DNA from: Ensifer sp. MPMI2T
GTDB taxonomy: Bacteria > Pseudomonadota > Alphaproteobacteria > Rhizobiales > Rhizobiaceae
Assembly (NCBI RefSeq): GCF_004827385.1
Contig: NZ_SRXN01000001.1
Coordinates: 124,001 to 188,000, forward strand
DNA: 64,000 nucleotides
Direction of reading: 5' to 3'
Position numbers and translations under genes: made by a program. Under the pieces are notes generated by a model. That model made no database searches. It had not been told where the DNA came from and saw only the letters and a program-made list of their open reading frames with translations. Position 1 is the stretch's first letter, and every line of letters starts with the position of its first letter. Positions 51,296 through 61,554 of this stretch are shown here, piece by piece.

Positions 51296-52048
51296 TCAGT
51301 CGCCGGCGACGAAGAATTTCCACTGACCGTCGGGCGTGATGCCGACGCGGTAGAAGTTATAGCTGCCGAATTCTTCCATCTGGGCGAAGTCGCCGGCGGT
51401 CACGAGTCGGAACAGATCCACTTTTTCCGGCGCCGTCAGTGAAGACAACGGCTTCTCGGCAAAATAGGGCCATACATAGGCTTCCTCCGGCGTTCCCTTG
51501 TCAGCGAGGACGAAGCCGGTTGACAGAACGTCGAGAAGGATCGCTAGGATTTCGACGCCGTCCTGATCGCCGGAAAGACCCTTGAGCGTTGTGACGGGGT
51601 CCTCGTCGCTGCTGACGCCCGTCACCTGTGTCTGGGTTGGTCCCTTGCCAAGCAGGGGCCGCAACCTTTCGATATCGCCAGAGGCGGCGGCTTCGACGAT
51701 CAGTTGACGCATGCGGGCAACGGGCGCCGGAATCTTGGAGACGTCCGTCAGCACTTCGACTGGTTCAACGATTTGGGGGGCCCCGATTTCGTCATCCTTC
51801 GCCGCAGCATTGTCGACCAATGGGTCAGGCATCGGAATTTCCAGAGGCGCCTTCTCGTCTGGCTCGACCTCATCAGGCTGGTCGGAGGGCGCCCTATTCT
51901 GATCGCTAGCAATGGGGCCGGGTACCTCTTGAAGCTCGCTGAGCGCAAACGTGGGAGCGGCCATGAGCGGCGTACACGCGGCTACGCCGGCCAAAAGCAG
52001 CGTAGCAAGGCGAACCGAGGAAGCCCGGTTTGCAAGGTTCCGTCTCAT
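51296..52048 (-). CDS. Conserved secreted protein of unknown function
   Basis: A 250-residue exported protein. A signal peptide (RLATLLLAGVAACTPLMAAP) is followed by a Pro/Glu/Asp-rich linker (about 38-95) and a folded part with RMRQLIVEAAASGDIERLRP, EILAILLDVLSTGF and a C-terminal segment EEFGSYNFYRVGITPDGQWK. I do not recognise a named family; the layout is typical of rhizobial periplasmic proteins. The start at 52048 begins at MRRNLANRA; an upstream start at 52114 is unlikely. 108 bp separate it from ygfZ downstream. Confidence 0.7.
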   Translation of the reverse strand: MRRNLANRASSVRLATLLLAGVAACTPLMAAPTFALSELQEVPGPIASDQNRAPSDQPDEVEPDEKAPLEIPMPDPLVDNAAAKDDEIGAPQIVEPVEVLTDVSKIPAPVARMRQLIVEAAASGDIERLRPLLGKGPTQTQVTGVSSDEDPVTTLKGLSGDQDGVEILAILLDVLSTGFVLADKGTPEEAYVWPYFAEKPLSSLTAPEKVDLFRLVTAGDFAQMEEFGSYNFYRVGITPDGQWKFFVAGD

Positions 52049-52064
52049 TGAGGCAGTCCCGATA

Positions 52065-52334
52065 TTATTGGATTGTCCGCTGTGGCGAGAATTCTCCAGC
52101 CAGCATTCGCTCACGAAGCGAATTCAGCATCGCCTCGGCACCTTCTTCGCCATGGAGGCGGATGGTTTCCCGCATGGCCAGCGCGATCGCGGCATCGGCG
52201 ATGATCTCCGGCTCGATACCATCGGCCATGCCGTCAGCCCAGGCTTCGTTCTGATGTTCGAGGGCGGCCTGCATTTTCTCATGGACGATCATGTCGTCGA
52301 TGTCGGTCAGGCTTGGTTCCATCATTCGTTCCAT
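52065..52334 (-). CDS. Small acidic conserved hypothetical protein
   Basis: An 89-residue, helix-rich acidic protein (MMEPSLTDIDDMIVHEKMQA, AIALAMRETIRLHGEEGAEA). No signal peptide, membrane helix or recognised domain. It is 16 bp upstream of the secreted protein gene and on the same strand, so probably co-transcribed. Starts MERMM at 52334; the Met at 52322 is an alternative. Confidence 0.6.
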   Translation of the reverse strand: MERMMEPSLTDIDDMIVHEKMQAALEHQNEAWADGMADGIEPEIIADAAIALAMRETIRLHGEEGAEAMLNSLRERMLAGEFSPQRTIQ

Positions 52335-52494
52335 GCGACTTCCAATACGTGCACTTGGCTCAATCTAACGACGTTCCGCTGAACCGCAACTGAACGGGGC
52401 GGATAGGCCGGCGACTTCTTACCACTGTCTTAACGAACTTAGCAGCCTTTTCCCGAAACGACACGGGGTCGCGAAAAAAGAGGTTAATTTATCC

Positions 52495-52932
52495 CTAATT
52501 TCCAAAGCGGGCGACGATTTCTGACGCAAGTGTTGCACCTTCGGCACGGTATCGCTGCTCGGCGAGCGTGGCGGGCTCGGTGCAAGTCGTGTAGACGGAC
52601 GCGAAGGTTCTATACCCACGGTTGAAGGCGGCGGTCAGTCGCTCGCGCCGCTTCGGTTCGTCGGCCGTCTCCTTGTCGATCAACTCCTGTGTTGAACGTC
52701 GCCACGTGTCTTCCTCAGCCTTGAGGCAGAGATTGCGCAGGTAGTGGACCGATCCGAGAATTTCTGCGAGGCGAATCAGTCGCTGGTCGTAGGGTGTCGC
52801 GCTTTCCCCGGTTACAGGAGGCGCCGCCTTGTCCGGCTGTGGCGTCTCTTCTTGCTGAGCGGCGGCGCCGACCGCGAAAACGAGGAGGGCGCCAGTCAAG
52901 GCAAGTCGGAAAATAGGCGAGGCGCTGGTCAT
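52495..52932 (-). CDS. TIGR02301/DUF2385-type secreted protein
   Basis: A 145-residue protein: signal peptide (MTSASPIFRLALTGALLVFAV...), then PYDQRLIRLAEILGSVHYLR and NLCLKAEEDTWRR, RRERLTAAFNRGYRTF, and the pair of Cys (NLC / TTC). This matches the rhizobial DUF2385 family of unknown function. Its start overlaps the stop of the upstream Nudix gene by four bases (ATGA). Confidence 0.85.
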   Translation of the reverse strand: MTSASPIFRLALTGALLVFAVGAAAQQEETPQPDKAAPPVTGESATPYDQRLIRLAEILGSVHYLRNLCLKAEEDTWRRSTQELIDKETADEPKRRERLTAAFNRGYRTFASVYTTCTEPATLAEQRYRAEGATLASEIVARFGN

Positions 52933-53399
52933 GATCCCATCAAATCCGAATCAGCGTCGGTTTTATGGCAAGCGTCGCTTGCGCGGAGCCTTGACCGGAG
53001 TCCGGACAGTCTTTCCACGCAATGACGGACGCTCTCGGGAATCGGCAGTTCGAAGATTTCCTCGGGTGTAAACCAGCCGACGCCAGCGGCGTCATCGTTG
53101 GCGATCGCGACGGCGTCGCTATCCGCCTGAACCGTAAAAACCGAAAGCACGAAATGCCGCCCCTCCGATTCCTTTCCAGGCAGCTCGTAGGTTTCGAAGA
53201 GCACCGGGTCGCGGCCGCTGATGCCGGTCTCCTCGGCAAGTTCGCGCAGCGCAGTATCCGCCGGGGTTTCGCCTGGCTCTGCCCGGCCGCCCGGAAAAGC
53301 GTACATGTCGGCCGATGGCGGGTTGGCGCGCCGGACGAGGAGATAGCGCCCGTCCCGTTCGAGGATGGCGGAGGAGGCGAGTTGGGGCTGCTTTGGCAT
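52929..53399 (-). CDS. Nudix hydrolase
   Basis: A 156-residue Nudix enzyme. The full Nudix box is present: GGRAEPGETPADTALRELAE then ETGI, with the catalytic REL-x-EE. The N-terminal strand is ASSAILERDGRYLLVRRANP. Cleaves a nucleoside diphosphate linked to X; likely a housecleaning pyrophosphatase such as ADP-ribose or 8-oxo-dGTP type. Coupled to DUF2385. Divergent from the SRAP gene (61 bp between starts). Confidence 0.92.
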   Translation of the reverse strand: MPKQPQLASSAILERDGRYLLVRRANPPSADMYAFPGGRAEPGETPADTALRELAEETGISGRDPVLFETYELPGKESEGRHFVLSVFTVQADSDAVAIANDDAAGVGWFTPEEIFELPIPESVRHCVERLSGLRSRLRASDACHKTDADSDLMGS

Positions 53400-53460
53400 T
53401 GCAGAATCAAAATAGCGTTGGATCGTTGACCCATCCTACGTGAAGTGCCACATCCATGTC

Positions 53461-54240
53461 ATGTGCGGACGATTTGCGCTGACAGCGACGCCGAAAGAAC
53501 TGATGGAACTGTTTGGCCTGCTGGAGGCGGAAGACTTCCCGGCGCGCTACAACATCGCGCCAATGCAGCCGATCGTCGTGGTCGTCGCCTCGGACCGGGC
53601 GAAGCCCGGCAGCAATCTGCCGGAGCGCAAAGCTATGCTTGTCCGCTGGGGCTTCACGCCCGGCTGGGTGAAGGATCCACGCAAGTTCCCGTTGCTCATC
53701 AACGCCCGCTCCGAATCGGCGGTCGGAAAGGCGGCCTTCCGCGCGGCGATGCGGCATCGCCGCATTCTGGTGCCCGCTTCCGGCTTCTACGAATGGCATC
53801 GCCCGGTAAAAGGCAGCGGTGAAGCTTCCCAGACCTACTGGGTCCGCCCGAAGAGAGGCGGGATCGTCGCCTTTGCCGGCCTCATGGAGACTTGGTCTTC
53901 AGCAGACGGCTCTGAGGTCGATACGGCAGCGATCCTCACCACCGGCGCAAACAAGTCGATTCGGCATATCCATGATCGCATGCCGGTGGTGATCCAGCCG
54001 GAGGACTTTGCCCGCTGGCTGGATTGCAAGACCCAGGAGCCGCGCGACGTTGCTGATCTCATGGCGCCGGCTCCGGACGACTATTTCGAGGCGATCGCTG
54101 TATCGGACAAGGTCAACAAGGTCGCAAATACCGGCCCCGAGCTCCAGGCCGAAGTCACCCCTATCAGGTCACCGGAAACGGCGAGCCGGAACCGCCCTGA
54201 CGACCGGAACGGCGACGACAGGCAGATGTCTCTCTTTTAG
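53461..54240 (+). CDS. SRAP-domain protein (HMCES/YedK type)
   Basis: A 259-residue SRAP protein that caps abasic sites in single-stranded DNA through a thiazolidine link with Cys2. The start MCGRFALTATPKEL (53461) places the essential Cys at residue 2 after Met removal; an ORF start at 53440 would bury it and is rejected. Other active-site pieces are YNIAPMQ, LINARSES, VPASGFYEWHRP (Glu) and SIRHIHDRMPVV (His). Divergent from the Nudix gene; both suggest DNA or nucleotide maintenance. Confidence 0.95.
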   Translation: MCGRFALTATPKELMELFGLLEAEDFPARYNIAPMQPIVVVVASDRAKPGSNLPERKAMLVRWGFTPGWVKDPRKFPLLINARSESAVGKAAFRAAMRHRRILVPASGFYEWHRPVKGSGEASQTYWVRPKRGGIVAFAGLMETWSSADGSEVDTAAILTTGANKSIRHIHDRMPVVIQPEDFARWLDCKTQEPRDVADLMAPAPDDYFEAIAVSDKVNKVANTGPELQAEVTPIRSPETASRNRPDDRNGDDRQMSLF

Positions 54241-54262
54241 CAGCGCGCCGCGTCGGCGAGGT

Positions 54263-54415
54263 TTAGACGGTGCGCTTGACGAGCTTGCCTGCCGGCTTGG
54301 CCTTGACCTGCAGCGCGGCGGCGAGCACGGCCGTTAGGCCAAGCGGCCGATACAGCGTTACCAGATCGGCGACGGGCGGTTTCGTTTCGGTGATCTTGGC
54401 GGCCTTCACTTGCAT
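54263..54415 (-). CDS. Small basic conserved hypothetical protein
   Basis: A 50-residue protein, MQVKAAKITETKPPVADLVT followed by LYRPLGLTAVLAAALQVKAK and a basic end. A hydrophobic-helix segment (LGLTAVLAAAL) is flanked by lysines. AAGGAGAG lies 4 nt before the ATG at 54415, a strong signal. I recall similar unannotated proteins in rhizobia, but no function. Convergent with the SRAP gene, 22 bp apart. Confidence 0.6.
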   Translation of the reverse strand: MQVKAAKITETKPPVADLVTLYRPLGLTAVLAAALQVKAKPAGKLVKRTV

Positions 54416-54825
54416 TCTCTCCTTGATGCAGTCCCTTGCCGGAAACACTTCGTTTTCCCGTTATGCGCGAAAACAAAGCTCCTCCTTGTTCCTCCGGAAA
54501 CAGGGTCGGATGCAGAGGCCAATCTGCAAATCGCGAATCTCCTTCCCGTTGCGCGATCCAGATAAGCCAAATGATGACAAAACCATGGCCGCATTGTTTC
54601 ATGATGCCGCACGTGGCTTGCCTGTGGTTGACCTCTTGACCGCCGTGATGTGAAGCGCGATAAGTGTCGCCATGAAAACGGTTATCTGCATTATTTGCCG
54701 GAAGATTATTCGCTAGCGATCCGCTGGCCTGGCCGTTTTCGTCTCCCGAAATCCAAGATGACAAACGTGCGGGCCGCCCGGACGCTGTATATTCCGACGG
54801 TTGCACGCAGGCTTGGAGATTTGGG
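54416..54825. other. 410-bp intergenic region upstream of cysS
   Basis: No gene with family resemblance. A 22-codon frame at 54585-54653 spans the 21-bp block (54606-54626) shared with the DUF2062 promoter region. No T-box (tRNA-Cys-responsive) structure is evident. Confidence 0.4.
54635..54663 (+). promoter_or_regulatory. Putative sigma-70 promoter of cysS
   Basis: CTTGAC (54635-54640), exact consensus, 17-bp spacer, CGATAA (54658-54663); 163 bp before the cysS ATG. A 21-bp conserved block ends 8 bp upstream. Confidence 0.5.
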
Positions 54826-56226
54826 ATGGGCGGAATGCCGACGTTGAAGCTGTACAACACACTGACGCGAGAGAAGGCTGATTTCCGGCCTATCGATCCG
54901 GAGAACGTGCGTATGTATGTCTGCGGCCCCACGGTTTATGACTACGCGCATATCGGCAACGCGCGCCCGACCATCGTCTTCGACGTTCTTTTTCGGCTGC
55001 TGCGCCATGTCTATGGCGCGAACCACGTCACCTATGCCCGTAACATCACTGACGTCGACGACAAGATCAACGCACGGGCGTTGCGCGACTATCCGGGGCT
55101 CTCGCTGAACGAGGCGATCCGGCGCGTGACCGAGAAAACCGAGACGCAGTTTCTGGAGGATGCCACGGCACTCGGCTGCCTCGACCCTGACGTGCAGCCG
55201 CGCGCCACCGAGAATATCGCCCAGATGATCGAACTCATCGACAAGCTGATAGCCAAGGGGCATGCTTATCAAGCCGCCGGCGAGGTGCTGTTCGACACAA
55301 AGTCGATGGCCGACTATGGCCAGCTTTCAAAGCGCAACCTCGACGAACAACAGGCCGGAGCCCGCATCGCAGTCGATGCCCACAAGAAAAATCCCGGCGA
55401 TTTTGTGCTTTGGAAGCTTTCCGAGGACGACGAGCCTGGCTGGGAGAGCCCCTGGGGACGCGGTCGCCCCGGCTGGCATATCGAATGCTCGGCGATGAGC
55501 GGACGTTATCTCGGCGAAGTGTTCGACATCCACGGAGGCGGGCTGGATCTGATCTTCCCGCATCATGAAAACGAAATCGCCCAGTCGCGTTGCGCCCATG
55601 GTACCGACGTGATGGCAAACGTCTGGATGCACAATGGCTTCCTGCAGGTCGAAGGCCGCAAGATGTCGAAGTCCGAGGGTAATTTCGTCACGATCTACGA
55701 GCTCCTCCACACCGAGAAGTTCGGCGGGCGCAAATGGCCGGGCGAGGTCTTGCGGCTAGCAATGCTGATGACCCACTATCGCGAGCCCATCGACTTCTCC
55801 ATCAAGCGCCTTGAGGAAGCCGAGCACCTGCTGTCAAAATGGCCTGTGCCCGGAGATGCGGTCGGCGAACCGGATCCTGGGATTGTCGCAGCGCTTGCGG
55901 ATGACCTTAACACTGTCGCCGCGGTCCAGGCACTGCATGCGCTTGCCCAGAAGGCATCGGTCGATTCGCGTCAAGCGGGCGTTTTCGCTGCAAGTGCAGC
56001 TCTGCTCGGCGTTGCGCCGAAGGAAATCGAACTCGACGAGGCAGTCGTGCATGAGATCGACGAGCGCGTGCGTGCCCGTCTCGAACTCATCAAGGCGAAG
56101 AACTTCGCGGAAGCGGACAGCATTCGCGACGATCTTCAGGCACGAGGTATCCAACTCAAGGACGGCAAGGACCCGGAAACCGGCGAGCGGGTGACGACCT
56201 GGGAGGTCAAGCGGTCGCAGGCGTGA
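54826..56226 (+). CDS. cysS: Cysteinyl-tRNA synthetase
   Basis: A 466-residue class I aminoacyl-tRNA synthetase. HIGN motif in [20 protein letters not shown] (the Cys is a zinc ligand), zinc ligands in WHIECSAMS and [11 protein letters not shown], and the KMSKS loop as [12 protein letters not shown]-terminal helical tRNA-binding domain to ~460. Size is the norm. Followed by three GFA genes after 50 bp. Confidence 0.97.
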   Translation: MGGMPTLKLYNTLTREKADFRPIDPENVRMYVCGPTVYDYAHIGNARPTIVFDVLFRLLRHVYGANHVTYARNITDVDDKINARALRDYPGLSLNEAIRRVTEKTETQFLEDATALGCLDPDVQPRATENIAQMIELIDKLIAKGHAYQAAGEVLFDTKSMADYGQLSKRNLDEQQAGARIAVDAHKKNPGDFVLWKLSEDDEPGWESPWGRGRPGWHIECSAMSGRYLGEVFDIHGGGLDLIFPHHENEIAQSRCAHGTDVMANVWMHNGFLQVEGRKMSKSEGNFVTIYELLHTEKFGGRKWPGEVLRLAMLMTHYREPIDFSIKRLEEAEHLLSKWPVPGDAVGEPDPGIVAALADDLNTVAAVQALHALAQKASVDSRQAGVFAASAALLGVAPKEIELDEAVVHEIDERVRARLELIKAKNFAEADSIRDDLQARGIQLKDGKDPETGERVTTWEVKRSQA

Positions 56227-56276
56227 CGTAGACGGTAATAGGACGACGATCCCGGCGAAACGAAGAGGAGCGTGAC

Positions 56277-56759
56277 ATGACGGATGAGATCCATACTGGC
56301 GGATGCCAATGTGGCGCGATCCGCTTTCGCGTCGAGGGAGAACTCGGCGACGCCTCGGTTTGCCATTGCCGCATGTGCCAGAAGGCGAGCGGCAACTTCT
56401 ATCTGCCACTCGTCTCCGTGCGCGGAGCGAAGGTCACCTGGACGCGCGGCGAGCGCAGGCGCTTCCAATCGTCGAACGCCGTTTGGCGCGGCTTCTGCGG
56501 TGATTGCGGCACGCCACTGACCTATGAGGCGCCGGACGGCATGGCACTGGCGATCGCGGCCTTCGACAGGCCCCAAGGCATCGTACCGACGGTCCAGTGG
56601 GGTATCGAGGCAAAGCTGCCCTATGTCGACCGGGTGCACGAACTGCCGGGCGAAGATACCATGGCGGATGTGGCAGCGGACTCATTCCTCGCCGATCTCG
56701 TTTCCTATCAGCACCCCGATCACGACACCGAAACCTGGCCACCGGAGGCAACGCGATGA
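56277..56759 (+). CDS. GFA-domain (Mss4-like, zinc) protein 1 of 3
   Basis: A 160-residue GFA-fold protein. Two zinc sites of the Gfa type: GGCQCGAIRFRVEG with CHCRMCQKASG, and WRGFCGDCGTPLTYE. The family is named for glutathione-dependent formaldehyde activation, although that role has been questioned. A C-terminal tail SYQHPDHDTETWPPE is shared with the next two genes. AAGAGGAG is 6 nt upstream. Overlaps gene 2 by ATGA. Confidence 0.92.
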   Translation: MTDEIHTGGCQCGAIRFRVEGELGDASVCHCRMCQKASGNFYLPLVSVRGAKVTWTRGERRRFQSSNAVWRGFCGDCGTPLTYEAPDGMALAIAAFDRPQGIVPTVQWGIEAKLPYVDRVHELPGEDTMADVAADSFLADLVSYQHPDHDTETWPPEATR

Positions 56760-57231
56760 CCGATTCTGTACGCACAGGAGGATGCCAATGCGGAGCCGTG
56801 CGCTTCCGCATCCATGGAAAGCTCGGCCGTCCGTCGATCTGCCACTGCCGCATGTGCCAGAAGCAGTTCGGGTCGTTCTTTTCGGCGCTCGTCACGGCCC
56901 CAAAGGATGGGGTCGAGTGGACCCGCGACGAACCGAGTTACTTCCAGTCCTCCGTCAACATCGATCGCGGCTTCTGCCCGAAATGCGGCACGCCGCTGAC
57001 CTATCGGCATCCGGGCGGCCTCGAAATCGCGATCGGCGCCTTTGATGATCGTTCCGACCTCGCTCCGAAAATCCAGGTCAATTACGCATCAAGGCTGCCC
57101 TGGGTCGAAACGATTTTCGATCAGCCGGTTCACGAAGACCCGGACTATTATGCCCGGCAGGAACAGATCATCTCATTCCAGCACCCTGACCACGAGACCG
57201 ATCAGTGGCCGGCGGGAGGGGCTTGGAAGTG

Positions 57232-57232
<1 letters not shown>
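56756..57232 (+). CDS. GFA-domain (Mss4-like, zinc) protein 2 of 3
   Basis: A 158-residue paralogue. Zinc cysteines in GGCQCGAVRFRIHG, CHCRMCQKQFG and DRGFCPKCGTPLTYR. Between the sites it has a distinct loop (SALVTAPKDGVEWTRDEPSY). Tail FQHPDHETDQWP. Its start overlaps gene 1 (ATGA) and its stop overlaps gene 3 by one base, so the three are translated as a coupled unit. Confidence 0.92.
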
Positions 57233-58688
<1,456 letters not shown>

Positions 58689-58690
58689 CA

Positions 58691-58725
58691 CGGAAAGTGT
58701 CTGCGGCTTTTCGCAGGCATTTCCG
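58691..58725 (+). terminator. Stable hairpin between pip and cimA
   Basis: CGGAAAGTGTCTGCG and CGCAGGCATTTCCG pair over ~14 bp with one bulge and a GCTTTT loop. No T-run: a terminator, attenuator or stabiliser. Confidence 0.5.
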
Positions 58726-58756
58726 CGCTGACTTATTAGCACGTTGGAACTCAGCC

Positions 58757-60373
58757 ATGACTAGGGAACGCATCTATCTCTTCGACACCACGCTTCGGGA
58801 CGGGCAGCAGACGCCCGGCATCGATTTTTCCGTCGAGGACAAGATTGCGATTGCGACCATGCTCGACGAGTTCGGCATGGATTATGTCGAAGGCGGCTAC
58901 CCGGGTGCCAACCCGACGGACACGGAGTTCTTCAAGCGCACGCGCACGCAGAAGGCTTCATTCGTGGCGTTCGGCATGACCAAGCGTGCCGGGGTCTCCG
59001 CCTCCAACGACCCGGGCTTGCGCGCCTTGCTCGACGCCAAGACCGATGCGATCTGTCTCGTTGCCAAGAGCTGGGACTATCATGTCGAGGTCGCGCTCGG
59101 CTGCTCGAACGAGGAGAACCTCGACAATATCCGCGCCTCGGTCGAGGCCGTTGTCGCCTCCGGCCGTGAAGCCATGGTCGATTGCGAGCATTTCTTCGAC
59201 GGCTACAAGGCAAATCCGGCCTATGCGCTTGCCTGTGCCAGGACGGCGCTCGAGGCGGGAGCACGCTGGGTCGTGCTGTGCGACACCAACGGCGGCACAC
59301 AGCCGCCCGAGGTGCGTGAAATCGTTGCTGCCGTGATCGCCGGAGGCGTGCCCGGCGCCAATCTCGGCATCCATGCCCATAATGACACCGGCCAGGCGGT
59401 GGCAAATTCGCTCGCCGCTGTGGAGGCCGGCGTCCGCCAAATCCAGGGAACGCTGAACGGCATCGGCGAACGCTGCGGCAATGCCAATCTGGTGACACTG
59501 ATCGCGACGCTGGCACTGAAGGAAGCCTATTCGAGTCGCTTCGAAACCGGAATCGATTCGGAAAAACTGCAGGAATTGACGACGCTCGCCCATGCGTTCG
59601 ACGAGCTTTTGAACCGCTCGCCGGATCCGCAGGCGCCCTATGTCGGCGCATCGGCCTTTGCGACCAAGGCGGGGATCCACGCTTCAGCCCTGTTGAAGGA
59701 CCCCAAAACCTACGAGCATGTCGCGCCCGAAAGCGTCGGCAATCTGCGCAAGGTCATGGTCTCGGACCAGGGCGGCAAGGCCAATTTCATCAACGCGCTC
59801 AAGCGTCGCGGCATCAACGTCGCCAAGGACGATCCCAGGCTCGACAAGCTGATTGCCATCGTCAAGGAGCGCGAGGCGACGGGCTACGCCTACGAAGGCG
59901 CGGATGCGAGTTTTGCCCTGCTCGCAAGCCGCATCCTCGGGACCGTTCCCGATTTCTTCCATGTCGAGGGCTTCCGCGTGATGGTCGAGCGGCGTTTCGA
60001 TGCGAACGGCAACTTGAAGACCGTCTCGGAAGCGGTGGTCAAGGTCGTCGTCGATGGGGAAGTCATGATGTCCGTTGCCGAAGGCCACGGTCCGGTCAAT
60101 GCACTCGACCTTGCGCTACGCAAGGACCTCGGCAAATATCAGTCGGAGATCGCCGATCTTGAGCTTGCCGACTACAAGGTGCGTATCCTCAACGGCGGTA
60201 CCGAGGCGATCACGCGCGTCCTGATCGAATCGACCGACCGCACCGGCGCGCGCTGGTGGACGGTCGGTGTCTCCGACAACATCATCGATGCGTCCTTCCA
60301 GGCGCTCATGGATAGTATCGTCTACAAGCTGCTTAAGAACCGCGATCAGATCGGATTGATTGCAGCCGAATGA
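58757..60373 (+). CDS. cimA: Citramalate synthase
   Basis: A 538-residue enzyme of the alpha-isopropylmalate/homocitrate synthase family, making citramalate from pyruvate and acetyl-CoA in a threonine-independent isoleucine route. DTTLRDGQQTPGIDFSVED holds the catalytic Arg-Asp and metal Asp; HAHNDTGQAVAN the metal His; GTLNGIGERCGNANL the family signature. The C-terminal LeuA dimer domain (about 390-530) is full length, implying feedback regulation by isoleucine. Starts MTRERIYLFD at 58757, 68 bp after pip. Confidence 0.92.
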   Translation: MTRERIYLFDTTLRDGQQTPGIDFSVEDKIAIATMLDEFGMDYVEGGYPGANPTDTEFFKRTRTQKASFVAFGMTKRAGVSASNDPGLRALLDAKTDAICLVAKSWDYHVEVALGCSNEENLDNIRASVEAVVASGREAMVDCEHFFDGYKANPAYALACARTALEAGARWVVLCDTNGGTQPPEVREIVAAVIAGGVPGANLGIHAHNDTGQAVANSLAAVEAGVRQIQGTLNGIGERCGNANLVTLIATLALKEAYSSRFETGIDSEKLQELTTLAHAFDELLNRSPDPQAPYVGASAFATKAGIHASALLKDPKTYEHVAPESVGNLRKVMVSDQGGKANFINALKRRGINVAKDDPRLDKLIAIVKEREATGYAYEGADASFALLASRILGTVPDFFHVEGFRVMVERRFDANGNLKTVSEAVVKVVVDGEVMMSVAEGHGPVNALDLALRKDLGKYQSEIADLELADYKVRILNGGTEAITRVLIESTDRTGARWWTVGVSDNIIDASFQALMDSIVYKLLKNRDQIGLIAAE

Positions 60374-60557
60374 CGTTCGCTGACTTTTTGCGGTTTGATC
60401 AGAGAGTTTTACTCTTCGTTCACGGAAATGAATTGGTGCATTACCGCGCATTGGAGTAGGACGCGACGGTGAGGAGGCATCGGTCCGCTGACGATGCCGT
60501 CGATAAGGACTGCCGCCGCGCCAATTTCGCCGCGTCCGAGATGTCAGGAACCAAACC

Positions 60558-61496
60558 ATGGCCGAGCCCAACGCGAAGATCCCCGCCGAAAATACCGATT
60601 CCGCCAAGGGGTTCGCTTTTGCGCTTTCCGCCTATCTGCTCTGGGGCTTCCTGCCGTTCTTCATGAAGGCGGTGGCACACATACCGGCGCCGGAAGTCGT
60701 CGCCCATCGCATCGTCTGGTCCGTGCCGCTTGCAGGCCTCGTGTTGTTGTGGCTCGGTCGCACGCAAGAGCTGAAGACGGCGCTCCGGTCCCCGAGCATG
60801 CTGAGAATGGCGACACTGACCGCCGTGCTCATCACGATCAACTGGGGCATCTATGTCTGGGCGATCGGTGCCGGCCGCGCAATCGAGACTGCGCTTGGCT
60901 ATTATATCAATCCGCTGTTTTCGATCTTCCTCGGGGCCGTTCTCCTCAAGGAAAGGCCGAACGCGGCCCAAATGGTGGCGATTGCGCTGGCCGCAATCGC
61001 CGTTGCCGTGCTCGCGTTCGATGCCGGCGGCCTGCCATGGGTCTCGATAGGGCTTTGCATCTCCTGGGGTTTCTACGCCTTCTTCCGCAAGACGCTGCCG
61101 ATCGGACCGAACCAGGGCTTCTTCCTCGAGGTGCTGCTGCTCAGCATTCCGGCACTCGGCTACGTCCTTTGGCTCGAGGCCACCGGCCAGGGCCATTTTG
61201 GTGATACCGGTGTTGCGGATGTCCTGTGGCTGCTTTCCTGCGGCGTCGTCACGGCCGTGCCGCTGATGATTTATGCCAATGGGGCGAAGCTCTTGCGGCT
61301 CTCCACTATCGGCATCATGCAGTATATCGCCCCGACGATGATCTTCGTCATTGCGGTCTTCGTCTTCCACGAGCCCTTCGGGACGGCGAAACTCATCGCC
61401 TTTGCCCTGATCTGGGCCGCGCTCGTTGTCTATTCGGGTGCGATGCTCGCCGAAAGCAGAGCCCGTCGCGCGGCGCAGCCGGCCCCAGCTGAGTAG
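60558..61496 (+). CDS. rarD: EamA-family transporter RarD
   Basis: A 312-residue, ~10-helix DMT-superfamily membrane protein of the RarD type (chloramphenicol-sensitive protein). Family blocks: GFAFALSAYLLWGFLPFFMK, VVAHRIVWSVPLAGLVL, INWGIYVWAIGAGRAIETAL, GYYINPLFSIFLGAVLLKER, YANGAKLLRLSTIGIMQYIA and PTMIFVIAVFVFHEPF. Probable exporter; substrate unknown. AGGAA precedes the ATG. Confidence 0.94.
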   Translation: MAEPNAKIPAENTDSAKGFAFALSAYLLWGFLPFFMKAVAHIPAPEVVAHRIVWSVPLAGLVLLWLGRTQELKTALRSPSMLRMATLTAVLITINWGIYVWAIGAGRAIETALGYYINPLFSIFLGAVLLKERPNAAQMVAIALAAIAVAVLAFDAGGLPWVSIGLCISWGFYAFFRKTLPIGPNQGFFLEVLLLSIPALGYVLWLEATGQGHFGDTGVADVLWLLSCGVVTAVPLMIYANGAKLLRLSTIGIMQYIAPTMIFVIAVFVFHEPFGTAKLIAFALIWAALVVYSGAMLAESRARRAAQPAPAE

Positions 61497-61502
61497 TAGA
61501 AT

Positions 61503-61535
61503 AGTGCCGCGCGTCTTTTCGAACGCGCAAAGCTG
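61503..61535 (+). repeat. RIME-like element fragment
   Basis: AGTGCCGCGCGTCTTTTCGA plus ACGCGCAAAG resembles the hairpin half of the complete copies. It lies between the convergent rarD and LOG genes and may act as a terminator hairpin. Confidence 0.45.
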
Positions 61536-61554
61536 ATCGACCGGTGGCGCGCTT

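Noticed and set aside
54416-54825. T-box or tRNA-like leader for cysS
   Set aside because: No T-box sequence or stem-I-like structure seen; T-boxes are also rare in proteobacteria.
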